Assembly (NCBI GenBank): GCA_036008685.1 | Contig: DASYNF010000042.1 | Span: forward strand, 1-64,000 | Direction of reading: 5' to 3' | Length of the DNA stretch: 64,000 nt | Source: Actinomadura_C sp036008685 | Lineage (GTDB): Bacteria; Actinomycetota; Actinomycetes; Streptosporangiales; Streptosporangiaceae | In this document: positions 26,563 through 34,175 of the stretch, piece after piece | Position numbering within the stretch: the stretch's first letter is position 1 | Layout of the letters: each line of letters opens with the position of its first letter | Program-made: the position numbers and the translations under genes | Notes under the pieces: model-generated | The model's input: only the letters and a program-made list of their open reading frames with translations | What the model was told of the DNA's origin: nothing | The model's database searches: none

Positions 26563-26633
26563 AGTGGTGACGCTCCCCTTTGGGGGAATAGGGATGGGGG
26601 CCGACGGCACAACAAAGCGCGTCCGGGGGCCAT
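26559..26633 (-). promoter_or_regulatory. Possible leader ORF and hairpins ahead of the ABC-F gene
   Basis: An ATG at 26633 opens 24 codons (MAPGRALLCRRPPSLFPQRG, then ASPL) whose TGA overlaps the ABC-F GTG start. A 9-bp inverted repeat (AAGCGCGTC 26615-26623, GACGCGCTT 26643-26651) surrounds the leader start. A small CCCC/GGGG hairpin (26575-26585) covers the ABC-F ribosome site. ABC-F genes are often controlled by leader-peptide attenuation; that this applies here is inference, and the leader's own ribosome site is weak. Confidence 0.35.
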
Positions 26634-26748
26634 GTCACCCGTGACGCGCTTGAGAGGCCGGTCAGTCCGGGAGCATCTGATCAGTGTACGTGACCCCGGA
26701 CCTAGATCCGGCGGGCCTGCGGCACCGCGGCCGGCACCGTGAGCCCTC

Positions 26749-27501
26749 TCACTCCTGCTCGGCCGCGAGCCGCCGGCCGACGGTCTGCTGCAGCCGCTGC
26801 AGGCCGGGGACGCCGAGCATGCCGACCTGCCCCTCCAGGTCGCGCAGCATCGCGTCGGAGGCCTCCAGGTGCTCCGAGGACTGCAGGAGCACCGTGCCCT
26901 GCCCGGTGAAGTCGAACTGGTGCTCCTCGCCCGAGACACCCCCGACACCGAAGAGCATCTGGGCCGCGCCGAGCACGCCGCGCATGTAGCCGTGGTCGTA
27001 ATGGTGGGAAGGCGACGGGCAGTCGGCCCAGCCGAGCAGCGCCTGGGGATCCACGCGGATCGGCGGCTCGACGAAGTGCACGGGCCCGTTGGAGGCGGCC
27101 ACGAACCGGCCCGTGCCGATCAGTGTGAGGAACCCCGGGACGATCGACTGCTTGAGCTGGAGCCCGGGCTCGAAGGCCAGCAGGTTCGCCGCGCGGATCG
27201 TCAGGTTGCCGTCGTCGAGATCGAAGGAGTTGATGTCGAAACCGCGGTCGGCGAGCAGCAGCTTGCCGCGTCCCTCCGCGACGATCCAGTCGTGGGCGTA
27301 CAGCGGCGAGTGGAAGGACTCCGCCACCAGCAGGTCGAGCGGCCCGGCCGACAGCGCCTGGAACCGGATCTGGCCGTAGTAGGCGATCATCTTGCCCTTC
27401 TGCGTGAACCACTGGCCGTTCAGGTCCACGGAGAAGGCGTAGGGGTTGACGTTGTCGTTGGCCGGCAGCGTCGACGGGCCGAACGTGGGAGTGGTGGTCA
27501 A
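26749..27501 (-). CDS. AIM24-family protein 1
   Basis: All-beta AIM24/TRAP-like domain, 250 aa. It shows the family pattern of repeated strands: FTQKGKMIAYYGQIRFQAL, WIVAEGRGKLLLADRG, GNLTIRAANLLAFEPGLQ, and a C-terminal EHQFDFTGQGTVLLQSSE. It starts with TTG at 27501, 3 bp after the stop of the second AIM24 gene. It is longer than its two upstream neighbours, with an N-terminal extension and a C-terminal helical tail of about 35 residues. In actinobacteria these sit in tandem and are of unknown function; yeast AIM24 is mitochondrial. A structural or scaffold role is only a guess. Confidence 0.85.
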   Translation of the reverse strand: MTTTPTFGPSTLPANDNVNPYAFSVDLNGQWFTQKGKMIAYYGQIRFQALSAGPLDLLVAESFHSPLYAHDWIVAEGRGKLLLADRGFDINSFDLDDGNLTIRAANLLAFEPGLQLKQSIVPGFLTLIGTGRFVAASNGPVHFVEPPIRVDPQALLGWADCPSPSHHYDHGYMRGVLGAAQMLFGVGGVSGEEHQFDFTGQGTVLLQSSEHLEASDAMLRDLEGQVGMLGVPGLQRLQQTVGRRLAAEQE

Positions 27502-27504
27502 GGC

Positions 27505-28155
27505 TCAGATCTTCCTCTCGCTGGCCTGGACGTAGACGGCCCCGCTGCCGGTGAGCCGCAGCTGGAAACCCTCTCCGGAGCCACGGCCGATCATGTCCCG
27601 GAGGCCCATGGCCGTGGTGAGGCTGTTGTCCACCTGGCCGCGATGGGCCACGTAGGCCTGCGGATCCACGTGGACGGGCCGCTGCGGGCTGATCGGCAGC
27701 TCGATGACACCGCCGTGCGAAAGCACGGCGCACGACCCGCGCCCGCTGAGCGTGGTGGTGAACAGGCCCTGCCCGCTCACCGCACCGCGGATCACGCCCC
27801 GCACGCCGCCCTGCTCTCCCATGAACATGGTGCCGGCCCGCAGTGCGGCGTCATGCACCAGCAGCCGGTCCGCCTCCACGTACAGGGTGTCTCCGGCCAG
27901 CTCGATGACCTCGACGTGCAGGCCGCGGTGCCCGAACGTCACACTCCCCTGACCGGTCACATGCATCATGGGCTCGGACTCTCCGGCCATCCGGCGCCCG
28001 ATGGCCCCGCCGATCCCCTGCCCCGCGGTGACCGTGGGGGCGAAGCTCACCTTGCCGACGTAGGCCAGCATGGAGCCGCGCCGGCTGTACACCTCCTGGC
28101 CCGAGCCGATGGGGACCTGGACCAACTTGGAGTTGATCGCGCTGTATCCCGGCAT
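27505..28155 (-). CDS. AIM24-family protein 2
   Basis: AIM24 domain of 216 aa with strands SRRGSMLAYVGKVSFAPT, MMHVTGQGSVTFGHRG, IELAGDTLYVEADRLLVHD and a closing QLRLTGSGAVYVQASERKI. Overall it is closest to the third copy: both have GDTLYVE, a VDPxAYVAHRGxxxx segment and the final GSGAVYVQ/GHGLVYVQ strand. The ATG at 28155 overlaps the previous stop (TGATG) and the stop is 3 bp before the next start, so the three genes form one translationally coupled unit. Function is unknown. Confidence 0.86.
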   Translation of the reverse strand: MPGYSAINSKLVQVPIGSGQEVYSRRGSMLAYVGKVSFAPTVTAGQGIGGAIGRRMAGESEPMMHVTGQGSVTFGHRGLHVEVIELAGDTLYVEADRLLVHDAALRAGTMFMGEQGGVRGVIRGAVSGQGLFTTTLSGRGSCAVLSHGGVIELPISPQRPVHVDPQAYVAHRGQVDNSLTTAMGLRDMIGRGSGEGFQLRLTGSGAVYVQASERKI

Positions 28156-28793
28156 CAGATCTCCAAAATCCCACGGCGTTCGGCCGGCTGGACATAGACC
28201 AGTCCGTGTCCCTGATAGCGGAACTGCACGCTCTCCCCCGACCCCTGCCCGAGCACCGTACGCCAGTTGACGTCGGTGACGACGTCCTGCCGCAGCCGCC
28301 CGCGATGCGCCACGTAGGCGTGGGGGTCGACGCAGAGCGGCGTCTCCTCGCCGACCTCGAGGGTGATCGCGGGGCCGTCGGAGAGGATCGCGACGGTCCC
28401 GTGCCCCTCGACCTTGGTGGTCGCGAGCCCCTGACCGGTGCCGATCCCCCGCAGGCCGACGAACTGCACGCCCGTCTGCAGCCGGCCGTCGAGCGCGAGG
28501 AGGCTGTCGGACTCGACGTACAGCGTGTCCCCCGCCAGCTCCACGAGGGTCACCTCCGCGGCCTCGCTGGCGAGGAAGACCGTGCCCTCGCCGGCCACCT
28601 CCATCAGCGTGATCCCCTCGCCGGCGACCCGCCGGCGGATGGCACCGCGCAGGCCCTCACCACCGGTCATGCCCTGGCGTCTGAACGTCATCTGGCCGTC
28701 GTAGGCCACCATCGAGCCGTTCAGGGCCCTGATCGTCTCGCCCGCCAGATCGACCGCGAGCATCCTGGAACCGTGCATCCGAAACTGCGCCAC
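28155..28793 (-). CDS. AIM24-family protein 3 (first gene of the trio)
   Basis: AIM24 domain of 212 aa: MLAVDLAGETIRALNGSMVAYDGQMTF, MEVAGEGTVFLASEAAEV, VELAGDTLYVESDSLLALD, CVDPHAYVAHRGRL, and FRYQGHGLVYVQPAERRG. It is the first of three tandem paralogs, 27 bp after the acVLRF1 stop in the same direction, so these four genes may be one transcript. The three have drifted apart strongly in sequence while keeping the strand pattern, which suggests separate roles or a hetero-oligomer. The ligand is unknown. Confidence 0.86.
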   Translation of the reverse strand: MAQFRMHGSRMLAVDLAGETIRALNGSMVAYDGQMTFRRQGMTGGEGLRGAIRRRVAGEGITLMEVAGEGTVFLASEAAEVTLVELAGDTLYVESDSLLALDGRLQTGVQFVGLRGIGTGQGLATTKVEGHGTVAILSDGPAITLEVGEETPLCVDPHAYVAHRGRLRQDVVTDVNWRTVLGQGSGESVQFRYQGHGLVYVQPAERRGILEI

Positions 28794-28820
28794 AACGTCA
28801 GAACATACCGATGCGGGACG

Positions 28821-29489
28821 CTACGGGTCGATGACCCGGACCCGAACGGCGCGAAAACGGCGCGGCATGTCGGCCAGGACCGACGATCTGGGGTCGGGGA
28901 CGGTCACGAACGGAAGCCCGGCGGCGAGCTCGAACAGCCGGCCGAGGCGTGGGTCCTCACGGAGTTCGTCCACGGCGCGGCGGTCCCCTCCCAGCACGAC
29001 CGCCTGGAGCCGCTCGGCTCCCGACAGGTGGGGCCCGAGCACGCGCACGACGACGTCGGCGGCGTCCCTGAGCGCCTCCCTCACCTGTTCGTCCCGCCGG
29101 CGGGCGAACCGCTGTTGCGACCAGCCGCCCGCGGCGCTGCGCCCGTGAACCTGCCGGGACCCGACCTTGGACGCGACGAGCATCTCCCCCCGGAACACTC
29201 CCGCGGCATGCCCGCCGAGCCGTACCAGCACCACCCCGACCCTGCGGTCCCGCGTCGCGTGCTCCATCAGCGCGGCGGCGGGATCGAGGGTCTCCGCGGC
29301 CAGGGGCGGGAACGGGACATGGCACTCGGCCACCGCGCCGTCCCGGCCGGAAAGCCGTAGGACGTCCGGCCCCGCGGTGACGTCCTCGATGCCCGCGTGC
29401 CGCTCGGTAAAGCCCGCGAACCAGCGTTGGAGCCGCTCGGGCGGCACGTCCACCCAGCGGCCTCCGCCGGCGGCCGGTCGTGTGCCCAC
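28821..29489 (-). CDS. acVLRF1 family peptidyl-tRNA hydrolase-like protein
   Basis: Actinobacterial relative of Vms1/ANKZF1, the eRF1-like factors that free stalled nascent chains from tRNA. The 222-aa protein has the VLRF1 core GSRQVHGRSAAGGWSQQRFARRRDEQ (about residues 110-135), where the GSQ-like Gln loop is catalytic in the eukaryotic enzymes. The end AAGLPFVTVPDPRSSVLADM matches the family. It starts with GTG at 29489. It lies just upstream of the AIM24 trio. A part in ribosome rescue or quality control is inferred from the family. Confidence 0.78.
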   Translation of the reverse strand: MGTRPAAGGGRWVDVPPERLQRWFAGFTERHAGIEDVTAGPDVLRLSGRDGAVAECHVPFPPLAAETLDPAAALMEHATRDRRVGVVLVRLGGHAAGVFRGEMLVASKVGSRQVHGRSAAGGWSQQRFARRRDEQVREALRDAADVVVRVLGPHLSGAERLQAVVLGGDRRAVDELREDPRLGRLFELAAGLPFVTVPDPRSSVLADMPRRFRAVRVRVIDP

Positions 29490-29763
29490 GGCCAGAACCT
29501 ACCGTCTCCGTACGAGCTCGCCCCGGCCCGCCCTGGTCCGTCCCGGCCCCTGCGCCGGCGGAGCGGCACGGGGGCACCGCAGGCCCGATCACGCGGGACG
29601 TCGCACATGAGACCGGATCGGAGGCCGGATGGGGGGCCATGGCGCGCACGACCGCGGCCGGTCACCCGCGTGATCCCCATGAGGAGGCGAAGCCCTCGGA
29701 TTCTTTCGGCCACGCCCGCACGGCGATCGCCGGGGCCGGACGGCGACTGGGCAAGATGACCCC

Positions 29764-30168
29764 ATGTGGCTCGCCCCTGAACGACGGCGCCTTTCCCGCT
29801 GGTCCCGCTGGATCGTGCCCGGCCTCGTGGCCGCAATCGGCTTGGCGGTGGCGATCAGCCTGCACACGGAGGGACGTCGAGGGAGCGCCTGGATCACCCT
29901 CGCGGTCCTGTTGGGCTATGCGGCCCACCTCGCCCACCGCCGGCACGAGCACACCCTGCCGATCAGTGAGACGTTCGGCAACGGCCACCGATCCCGCGGC
30001 CACCTGAGGGCGGCGGCGATGACGGGGGACGTCCTCACCGGCGGGATCGTCGCAGGTTTGATCATCAAAGTCCTGCGCGAGGGTACGGTGGGGCCGTACG
30101 GCTGGCTCGCGGCCCTCGCCGGCGTGACCTACACGCTGTCGGTTCTTGCCGGGGGACGCGCGCCCTGA
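29764..30168 (+). CDS. Small integral membrane protein, hypothetical
   Basis: A 134-aa protein with about four predicted membrane helices: WIVPGLVAAIGLAVAISL, AWITLAVLLGYAAHLAH, VLTGGIVAGLIIKVL and WLAALAGVTYTLSVLAG. It has a basic N-terminus and a His/Arg-rich loop (HLAHRRHEHTLPISETFGNG). I do not recognise a family. The ATG at 29764 lacks a clear ribosome site. The gene stands between divergent acVLRF1 and the co-directional EAL protein. Coding is supported by codon bias and length. Confidence 0.65.
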   Translation: MWLAPERRRLSRWSRWIVPGLVAAIGLAVAISLHTEGRRGSAWITLAVLLGYAAHLAHRRHEHTLPISETFGNGHRSRGHLRAAAMTGDVLTGGIVAGLIIKVLREGTVGPYGWLAALAGVTYTLSVLAGGRAP

Positions 30169-30269
30169 CCGTCGGACGTGGGATGACCTGCCCCAACGCC
30201 GGGCGAACTGCCGGTGAACATCTTCCGGCGCCTGTCGATTAAGGCGGCAAGAGATGGCAACATTCATGT

Positions 30270-31412
30270 GTGTCTGTCCCAAATGTCCAAAATCACCCGC
30301 TCCCGGCCAGCGCGGTGTTTCAGCCGATCGTCGACCTCGACACCGGCACGGTCATTGCCGTGGAGGCACATCCGACCCCGTCCCCGGCCGGCGCCGCGCA
30401 ACCCCGGCTCGATCCCGTCGACGAGGACGTGCGCAGAGCGGTGCTCGCCGCGCGACTCACCTCCGAGTCCGGGACGCGGCTGCCGCTGCAGATCATCGTC
30501 CGGGCCGAGACGGTGGCGCGCGGGATGGACGCGCTCGTGCCGCTGCACCAGGGGCTGCTCGAGAGCGGGCGCCGTCCGAACGAGATCCTGATGTGCGTGT
30601 CCGGCGGATTCGCCCCGGCGGAGCGCGCCACCGTCTCGCAGGCCCTCCGCGACCTGCGCAAGGCCGGCTACCTTCTCGGCTTCGCCGGCATCGGCAGTGC
30701 CCACGCGCCCCTGGACCTGCTCGTCGACGACACCCCCTATCTGGTGAGACTGGATCCGGAGCTGGCCCGGCGGGCGTCTTCGGAGCACCGGCGCTCCGCT
30801 CTCGTCTCGGCCCTTGTCGGGCTCTCCCGCCGGCTGGGGACGCACGTGCTGGCGCCCGGTCTCGCCACCGAAGAGCAGCTGGTCCATCTCCGTGAGCTGG
30901 GCGTGCGACTGGTGCAGGGGCCCTTGCTCGCGCCGTGGGACTGGCATCCGGGCATGGGGGTGACGGTCCCCGTGCTCCCGCGGGGCCCGGCGCCGGAACC
31001 GGAGCGGGCGTCCGGCGTCGGCGCGCGGGTCTCGGAGTTCACGCTTCCCGCGGTCACCATGCCGGAGACCACGACGGCGGACGAGATCCTCACCATCCTC
31101 AACGCCGAACGCGGCACGACGAGCGTCGTGCTGGTCGACGCGAACCAGCGACCCCGCTATACCGTCGACCGCACCAGATTCCTGTTGTCCATCTCGGGGC
31201 CCTACGGCCACGCGCTGCACGCGCACAAGCTCGCGGCGCGTCTCGCCGACCCGCCGCGGCTGGTGCCGAGGACGGTGGCGGCCATCGCCGCGCTCCGCGC
31301 CGCGGGCAAGGACGAGGAACGGGTCTACGACGACCTGGTGGTCACCGACGAGGTGGGGCGCTGTCTCGGCATCGTCCGCGTGGGCGATCTCATCCGCAGC
31401 CTGTCGTCCTGA
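30270..31412 (+). CDS. Degenerate EAL-domain protein with C-terminal CBS-like region
   Basis: A 380-aa protein. Residues about 15-240 follow an EAL phosphodiesterase fold: FQPIVDLDTGTVIAVEAHP, where the EAL motif reads EAH, and VLAPGLATEEQLVHLRELGVRLVQGPLLAP at the end. The metal-binding segments are lost: the usual DDFGTGYSS is replaced by GFAGIGSAHAPLDL and the expected Asn-containing strand by LQIIVRAE, so c-di-GMP hydrolysis is very unlikely. The C-terminal part (VTMPETTTADEILTILNAER, ... VVTDEVGRCLGIVRVGDLIRSL) looks like a CBS/GGDEF-replacing sensor domain. It is probably a c-di-GMP receptor or scaffold. GTG start at 30270, no strong ribosome site. Confidence 0.75.
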   Translation: MSVPNVQNHPLPASAVFQPIVDLDTGTVIAVEAHPTPSPAGAAQPRLDPVDEDVRRAVLAARLTSESGTRLPLQIIVRAETVARGMDALVPLHQGLLESGRRPNEILMCVSGGFAPAERATVSQALRDLRKAGYLLGFAGIGSAHAPLDLLVDDTPYLVRLDPELARRASSEHRRSALVSALVGLSRRLGTHVLAPGLATEEQLVHLRELGVRLVQGPLLAPWDWHPGMGVTVPVLPRGPAPEPERASGVGARVSEFTLPAVTMPETTTADEILTILNAERGTTSVVLVDANQRPRYTVDRTRFLLSISGPYGHALHAHKLAARLADPPRLVPRTVAAIAALRAAGKDEERVYDDLVVTDEVGRCLGIVRVGDLIRSLSS

Positions 31413-31430
31413 GAGCCCGCGGACGCCGCC

Positions 31431-32594
31431 TCACTCCTCCAGCCAGGCCAGGATCGCGTCCGTGTGCTGGCCCAGCGTCGGTGGTGCCATGTGCTCGTCG
31501 CGGCCGCCCGCCAGCGGACGGCCGTCGAAGCGCAGCGGCGGACCGGGCAGCGTGAGCGGTCCCAGGGTCGCGTGGTCGACGTCGATCAGCAGCCCCTGCG
31601 AACGCGTCTGCTCCCACTGGTAGACCTCGTCGAGGGTGCGCACCTTCCCGGCCGGCACCCCCGCGGCGGCGAGCCGCTCCAGCCACACGCCGGCCGGCTC
31701 GGCGGCGAAGGCCTCCTCGATGAGCCGGACCAGTTCCTCACGGCGGGCCACCCGGTCGGGGTTGGACGTGAACCTGGCGTCGGCCGGGTCCAGGCCCACG
31801 AGCGGCGCGAAGGCCCGCCAGAGCGCCTCGCTGCCCACCGAGACCTGGACCGGCGCGTCCGCCGTGCCGAAAAGCCCGTACGGGCAGATGGAGGGATGGT
31901 GGTTGCCGAGGGAGCGCGGCACCTCACCGGCCACGGTCCAGCGCGTCCCCTGGAAGGCGTGGACGCCCACGATCGCCGCCAGCAGGCTGGTCCGCACCAC
32001 CTGGCCCCGGCCCGTGCGCGCACGCTCGTGCAGCGCCGTGACCACCCCGTACGCGCCGTACATCCCGGCCAGCAGGTCGCCGATGGGCACGCCGACCCGG
32101 GTCGGCTCCTCCGGTGACGGCCCGGTCAGGGACATCAGCCCCGCCTCGCCCTGAGCGATCTGGTCATAGCCGGCGCGGCCGCCCTCCGGCCCGTCGTGGC
32201 CGAACCCACTGATCGACAGGATGATCAGGCCGGGATTGAGCTCGTGCAGGCGCTCCACCGTGAAGCCGAGCCGGTCCAGGACGCCGGGCCGGAAGTTCTC
32301 CACCAGCACGTCGGCCTTGCCGACGAGCCTGGTCAGCACCTCACGTCCGTCCTCGGACTTGAGGTCGAGGGCGATCGACTCCTTGTTGCGGTTGCAGGAC
32401 AGGAAGTACGTCGACTCCGGCGCGTCCTCCGGGCCGACGAACGGCGGACCCCAGCCCCGGGTGTCATCGCCCCGGCCCGGTTGCTCGACCTTGATGACAC
32501 GGGCGCCCATGTCCCCGAGCATCATCGCCGCGTGCGGCCCGGCGAGGGCCCGCGACAGGTCGAGGACGACGACATCGGACAGGGGGGCGGACAT
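31431..32594 (-). CDS. CaiB/BaiF family (class III) CoA transferase
   Basis: A 387-aa enzyme moving CoA between carboxylic acids via Asp-bound anhydride intermediates. It begins PLSDVVVLDLSRALAGPHAAMMLGDMGA with VIKVEQPGRGDDTRGWGPPF, then VENFRPGVLDRLGF, and GHDGPEGGRAGYDQIAQGEAGLMSLTG with the catalytic Asp in GYDQ, and GDLLAGMYGAYGVV. These are the formyl-CoA/crotonobetainyl-CoA transferase features. It has the usual family length and is intact. It is convergent with the EAL gene. Substrate acids cannot be deduced, and no linked acyl-CoA pathway genes are next to it. Confidence 0.9.
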   Translation of the reverse strand: MSAPLSDVVVLDLSRALAGPHAAMMLGDMGARVIKVEQPGRGDDTRGWGPPFVGPEDAPESTYFLSCNRNKESIALDLKSEDGREVLTRLVGKADVLVENFRPGVLDRLGFTVERLHELNPGLIILSISGFGHDGPEGGRAGYDQIAQGEAGLMSLTGPSPEEPTRVGVPIGDLLAGMYGAYGVVTALHERARTGRGQVVRTSLLAAIVGVHAFQGTRWTVAGEVPRSLGNHHPSICPYGLFGTADAPVQVSVGSEALWRAFAPLVGLDPADARFTSNPDRVARREELVRLIEEAFAAEPAGVWLERLAAAGVPAGKVRTLDEVYQWEQTRSQGLLIDVDHATLGPLTLPGPPLRFDGRPLAGGRDEHMAPPTLGQHTDAILAWLEE

Positions 32595-32750
32595 GGGGCA
32601 ACCTCCAGGCGATCGGTCTGTGGAGACTAACCGATTCCGCGATCTTGGAACAGAACGATCTCCCGGTCACGACCGGCCGGAGCATCGGAACCGCGGGCCC
32701 TCTCCGGGCGCCTCCGCGTGGCCCGCCGAGCCGCGGGGAGCCCACGGAGC

Positions 32751-33320
32751 TCACCGTTGGGACAGGCCGAGCTCCTGGGCGAGGATCGCCGCCTGCACCC
32801 GGCTCCGCAACCCGAGCTTCGCGAGGATCCGGCTGACATGGGTCTTGGTGGTCGTCTCGGCCATCCCCAGGCACCGCGCGATCTCGCCGTTGGAGAGCCC
32901 CGTCGCCCAGGCACCCGAGGACCTCCCGCTCGCGTGGCGTGAGCCCGCTGATGTCGGGACCCTCGCTCGCGCGCACGGGTGCTCGCGGGCCGCTGAAGGC
33001 GGTGATGAGCCGGCGCGTCACGGCCGGCGCGATGAACCCCTCTCCCGCCGCCACGATCCGCACCACCTCCATGAGCCGGTCGGCGTCGATGTCCTTCAGC
33101 ACGAAGCCGGCCGCACCCGCCCTCATCGCGCCGAAGACGTACTCGTCGAGGTCGAAGGTCGTGAGGATCAGGACGTCGGCCACACCGGCCAGCTCCCGTG
33201 TGGCCGAGACACCGTCCAGACGCGGCATGCGGATGTCCATCAGGACCACGTCCGGACGCAGCTCTTTCGCCAGCGTCACCGCCCGCTCCCCGTCCCTGCG
33301 TGTCGTGAATCGCACGTCCC
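32751..33320 (-). pseudogene. NarL/LuxR-type response regulator, frameshifted and 5'-truncated
   Basis: Translation from about 33300 gives a receiver domain from DGERAVTLAKELRPDVVLMD through IRMPRLDG, ILTTFDLDEYVFGAMRAGAAG and FVLKDIDADRLMEVVRIVAAG, then GLTPREREVLGCL. The frame then breaks near 32906-32908: one extra G turns the expected ATGLSNGEIARCLGMAETTT, KTHVSRILAKLGLRSRVQAA and ILAQELGLSQR, present in the next frame up to a TGA at 32751, into noise. The first 40-45 receiver residues, including the acidic pocket, are also missing; the sequence before DGERAV is unrelated. Two separate lesions argue for decay rather than a sequencing slip. No sensor kinase is adjacent. Confidence 0.8.
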
Positions 33321-33445
33321 CATTCTCGGCATCCCGGGGCGTGGTCCGTCTCCACCCCGGCGACGAGACGGCGTACATCGAAGGGAGGACGGCCCGGTTC
33401 ATCACCACCGAGGAGGATTCGCCGGCCGGCGGCGCCCATCCTTGG

Positions 33446-33487
33446 GGAGTGCTCGTGCACGGGTCCTCGAGGAGTGCTCGAGCACGG
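33446..33487 (+). promoter_or_regulatory. Two 17-bp palindromic direct repeats upstream of a membrane protein gene
   Basis: GGAGTGCTCGTGCACGG (33446-33462) and GGAGTGCTCGAGCACGG (33471-33487) differ at one base and are 25 bp apart. The second contains the perfect 12-bp palindrome GTGCTCGAGCAC. They lie 53 bp ahead of the gene at 33540 and look like a two-site operator, for example for a TetR- or PadR-type repressor; no such regulator is adjacent. Confidence 0.5.
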
Positions 33488-33539
33488 GGCGGCCGGGCCA
33501 TGGCAGGCGGCCGATCGGGCTCACGGAGGAGGGACGGAA

Positions 33540-34085
33540 ATGCTTCTGGCGGTCATCGCCGGGTGCGAGATCGGGTTCTGGGTGGTGCTCTCGGCCGGGC
33601 TGGCGGCGCGCTATCCGCTGCGGATGCACCGGCTCAGCACGGTGCTGCTCGTCTGCGTCCCATTGGTGGACGTGGTGCTGCTCGCCGCCACGGTGCTGGA
33701 TCTGCGCGGCGGCGCGGTGGCGAACGTCACCCATGGGCTCGCCGCGGCCTACATCGGATTTTCCATCGCTTTCGGGCCGAGCATGATCCGCTGGGCGGAC
33801 GAGCGCTTCGCTCATCGGTTCGCCGAGGGCCCGTCCCCTCGACGACCGCCGAGGTACGGCGCCGCCCGGGCGAAGCACGAGTGGAGAGATTTCGGCAAGG
33901 CGGCGGTCGCCTGGGCCATCGGCTGCGCGCTCCTGCTGGGGGCGATCGCCATGGTTGGCGACGTGAGCCGCACCGGCGCCCTGGCCGGCTGGATCGGCCG
34001 GCTGACCTGGGTGCTCGGGATCTGGTCCCTGTGGCCCATCACCTACACGCTGTGGCCCGCCAGACCCAAGCGGAGCGACATCTGA
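33540..34085 (+). CDS. Membrane protein of unknown function
   Basis: A 181-aa protein with about five membrane helices (MLLAVIAGCEIGFWVVLSAGLAA, VLLVCVPLVDVVLLAATVLDL, VTHGLAAAYIGFSIAFG, AVAWAIGCALLLGAIAMVG, LTWVLGIWSLWPITYTLWP) and a basic loop after RFAEGPSPRRPPRYGAARAK. I do not know the family. The ATG at 33540 follows GGAGGAGGGA. Two palindromic repeats upstream suggest tight regulation. It faces the suf operon across a strong bidirectional terminator, so it is a single-gene unit. Confidence 0.75.
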   Translation: MLLAVIAGCEIGFWVVLSAGLAARYPLRMHRLSTVLLVCVPLVDVVLLAATVLDLRGGAVANVTHGLAAAYIGFSIAFGPSMIRWADERFAHRFAEGPSPRRPPRYGAARAKHEWRDFGKAAVAWAIGCALLLGAIAMVGDVSRTGALAGWIGRLTWVLGIWSLWPITYTLWPARPKRSDI

Positions 34086-34124
34086 CCCCGGTCCCGAACG
34101 GGGGCCGGGCCGCCCTAACGACGT

Positions 34125-34162
34125 GATGGCCGGCGGGAGCCCAGGGGCTCCCGCCGGCCATC
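34125..34162. terminator. Strong bidirectional terminator between the membrane protein and sufT genes
   Basis: Perfect 18-bp inverted repeat (GATGGCCGGCGGGAGCCC and its complement) with a 2-nt centre, so about 16-17 bp of stem in practice. It sits 39 bp past one stop and 13 bp past the other in a convergent gap. Confidence 0.85.
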
Positions 34163-34175
34163 AGGGCACGACGGC

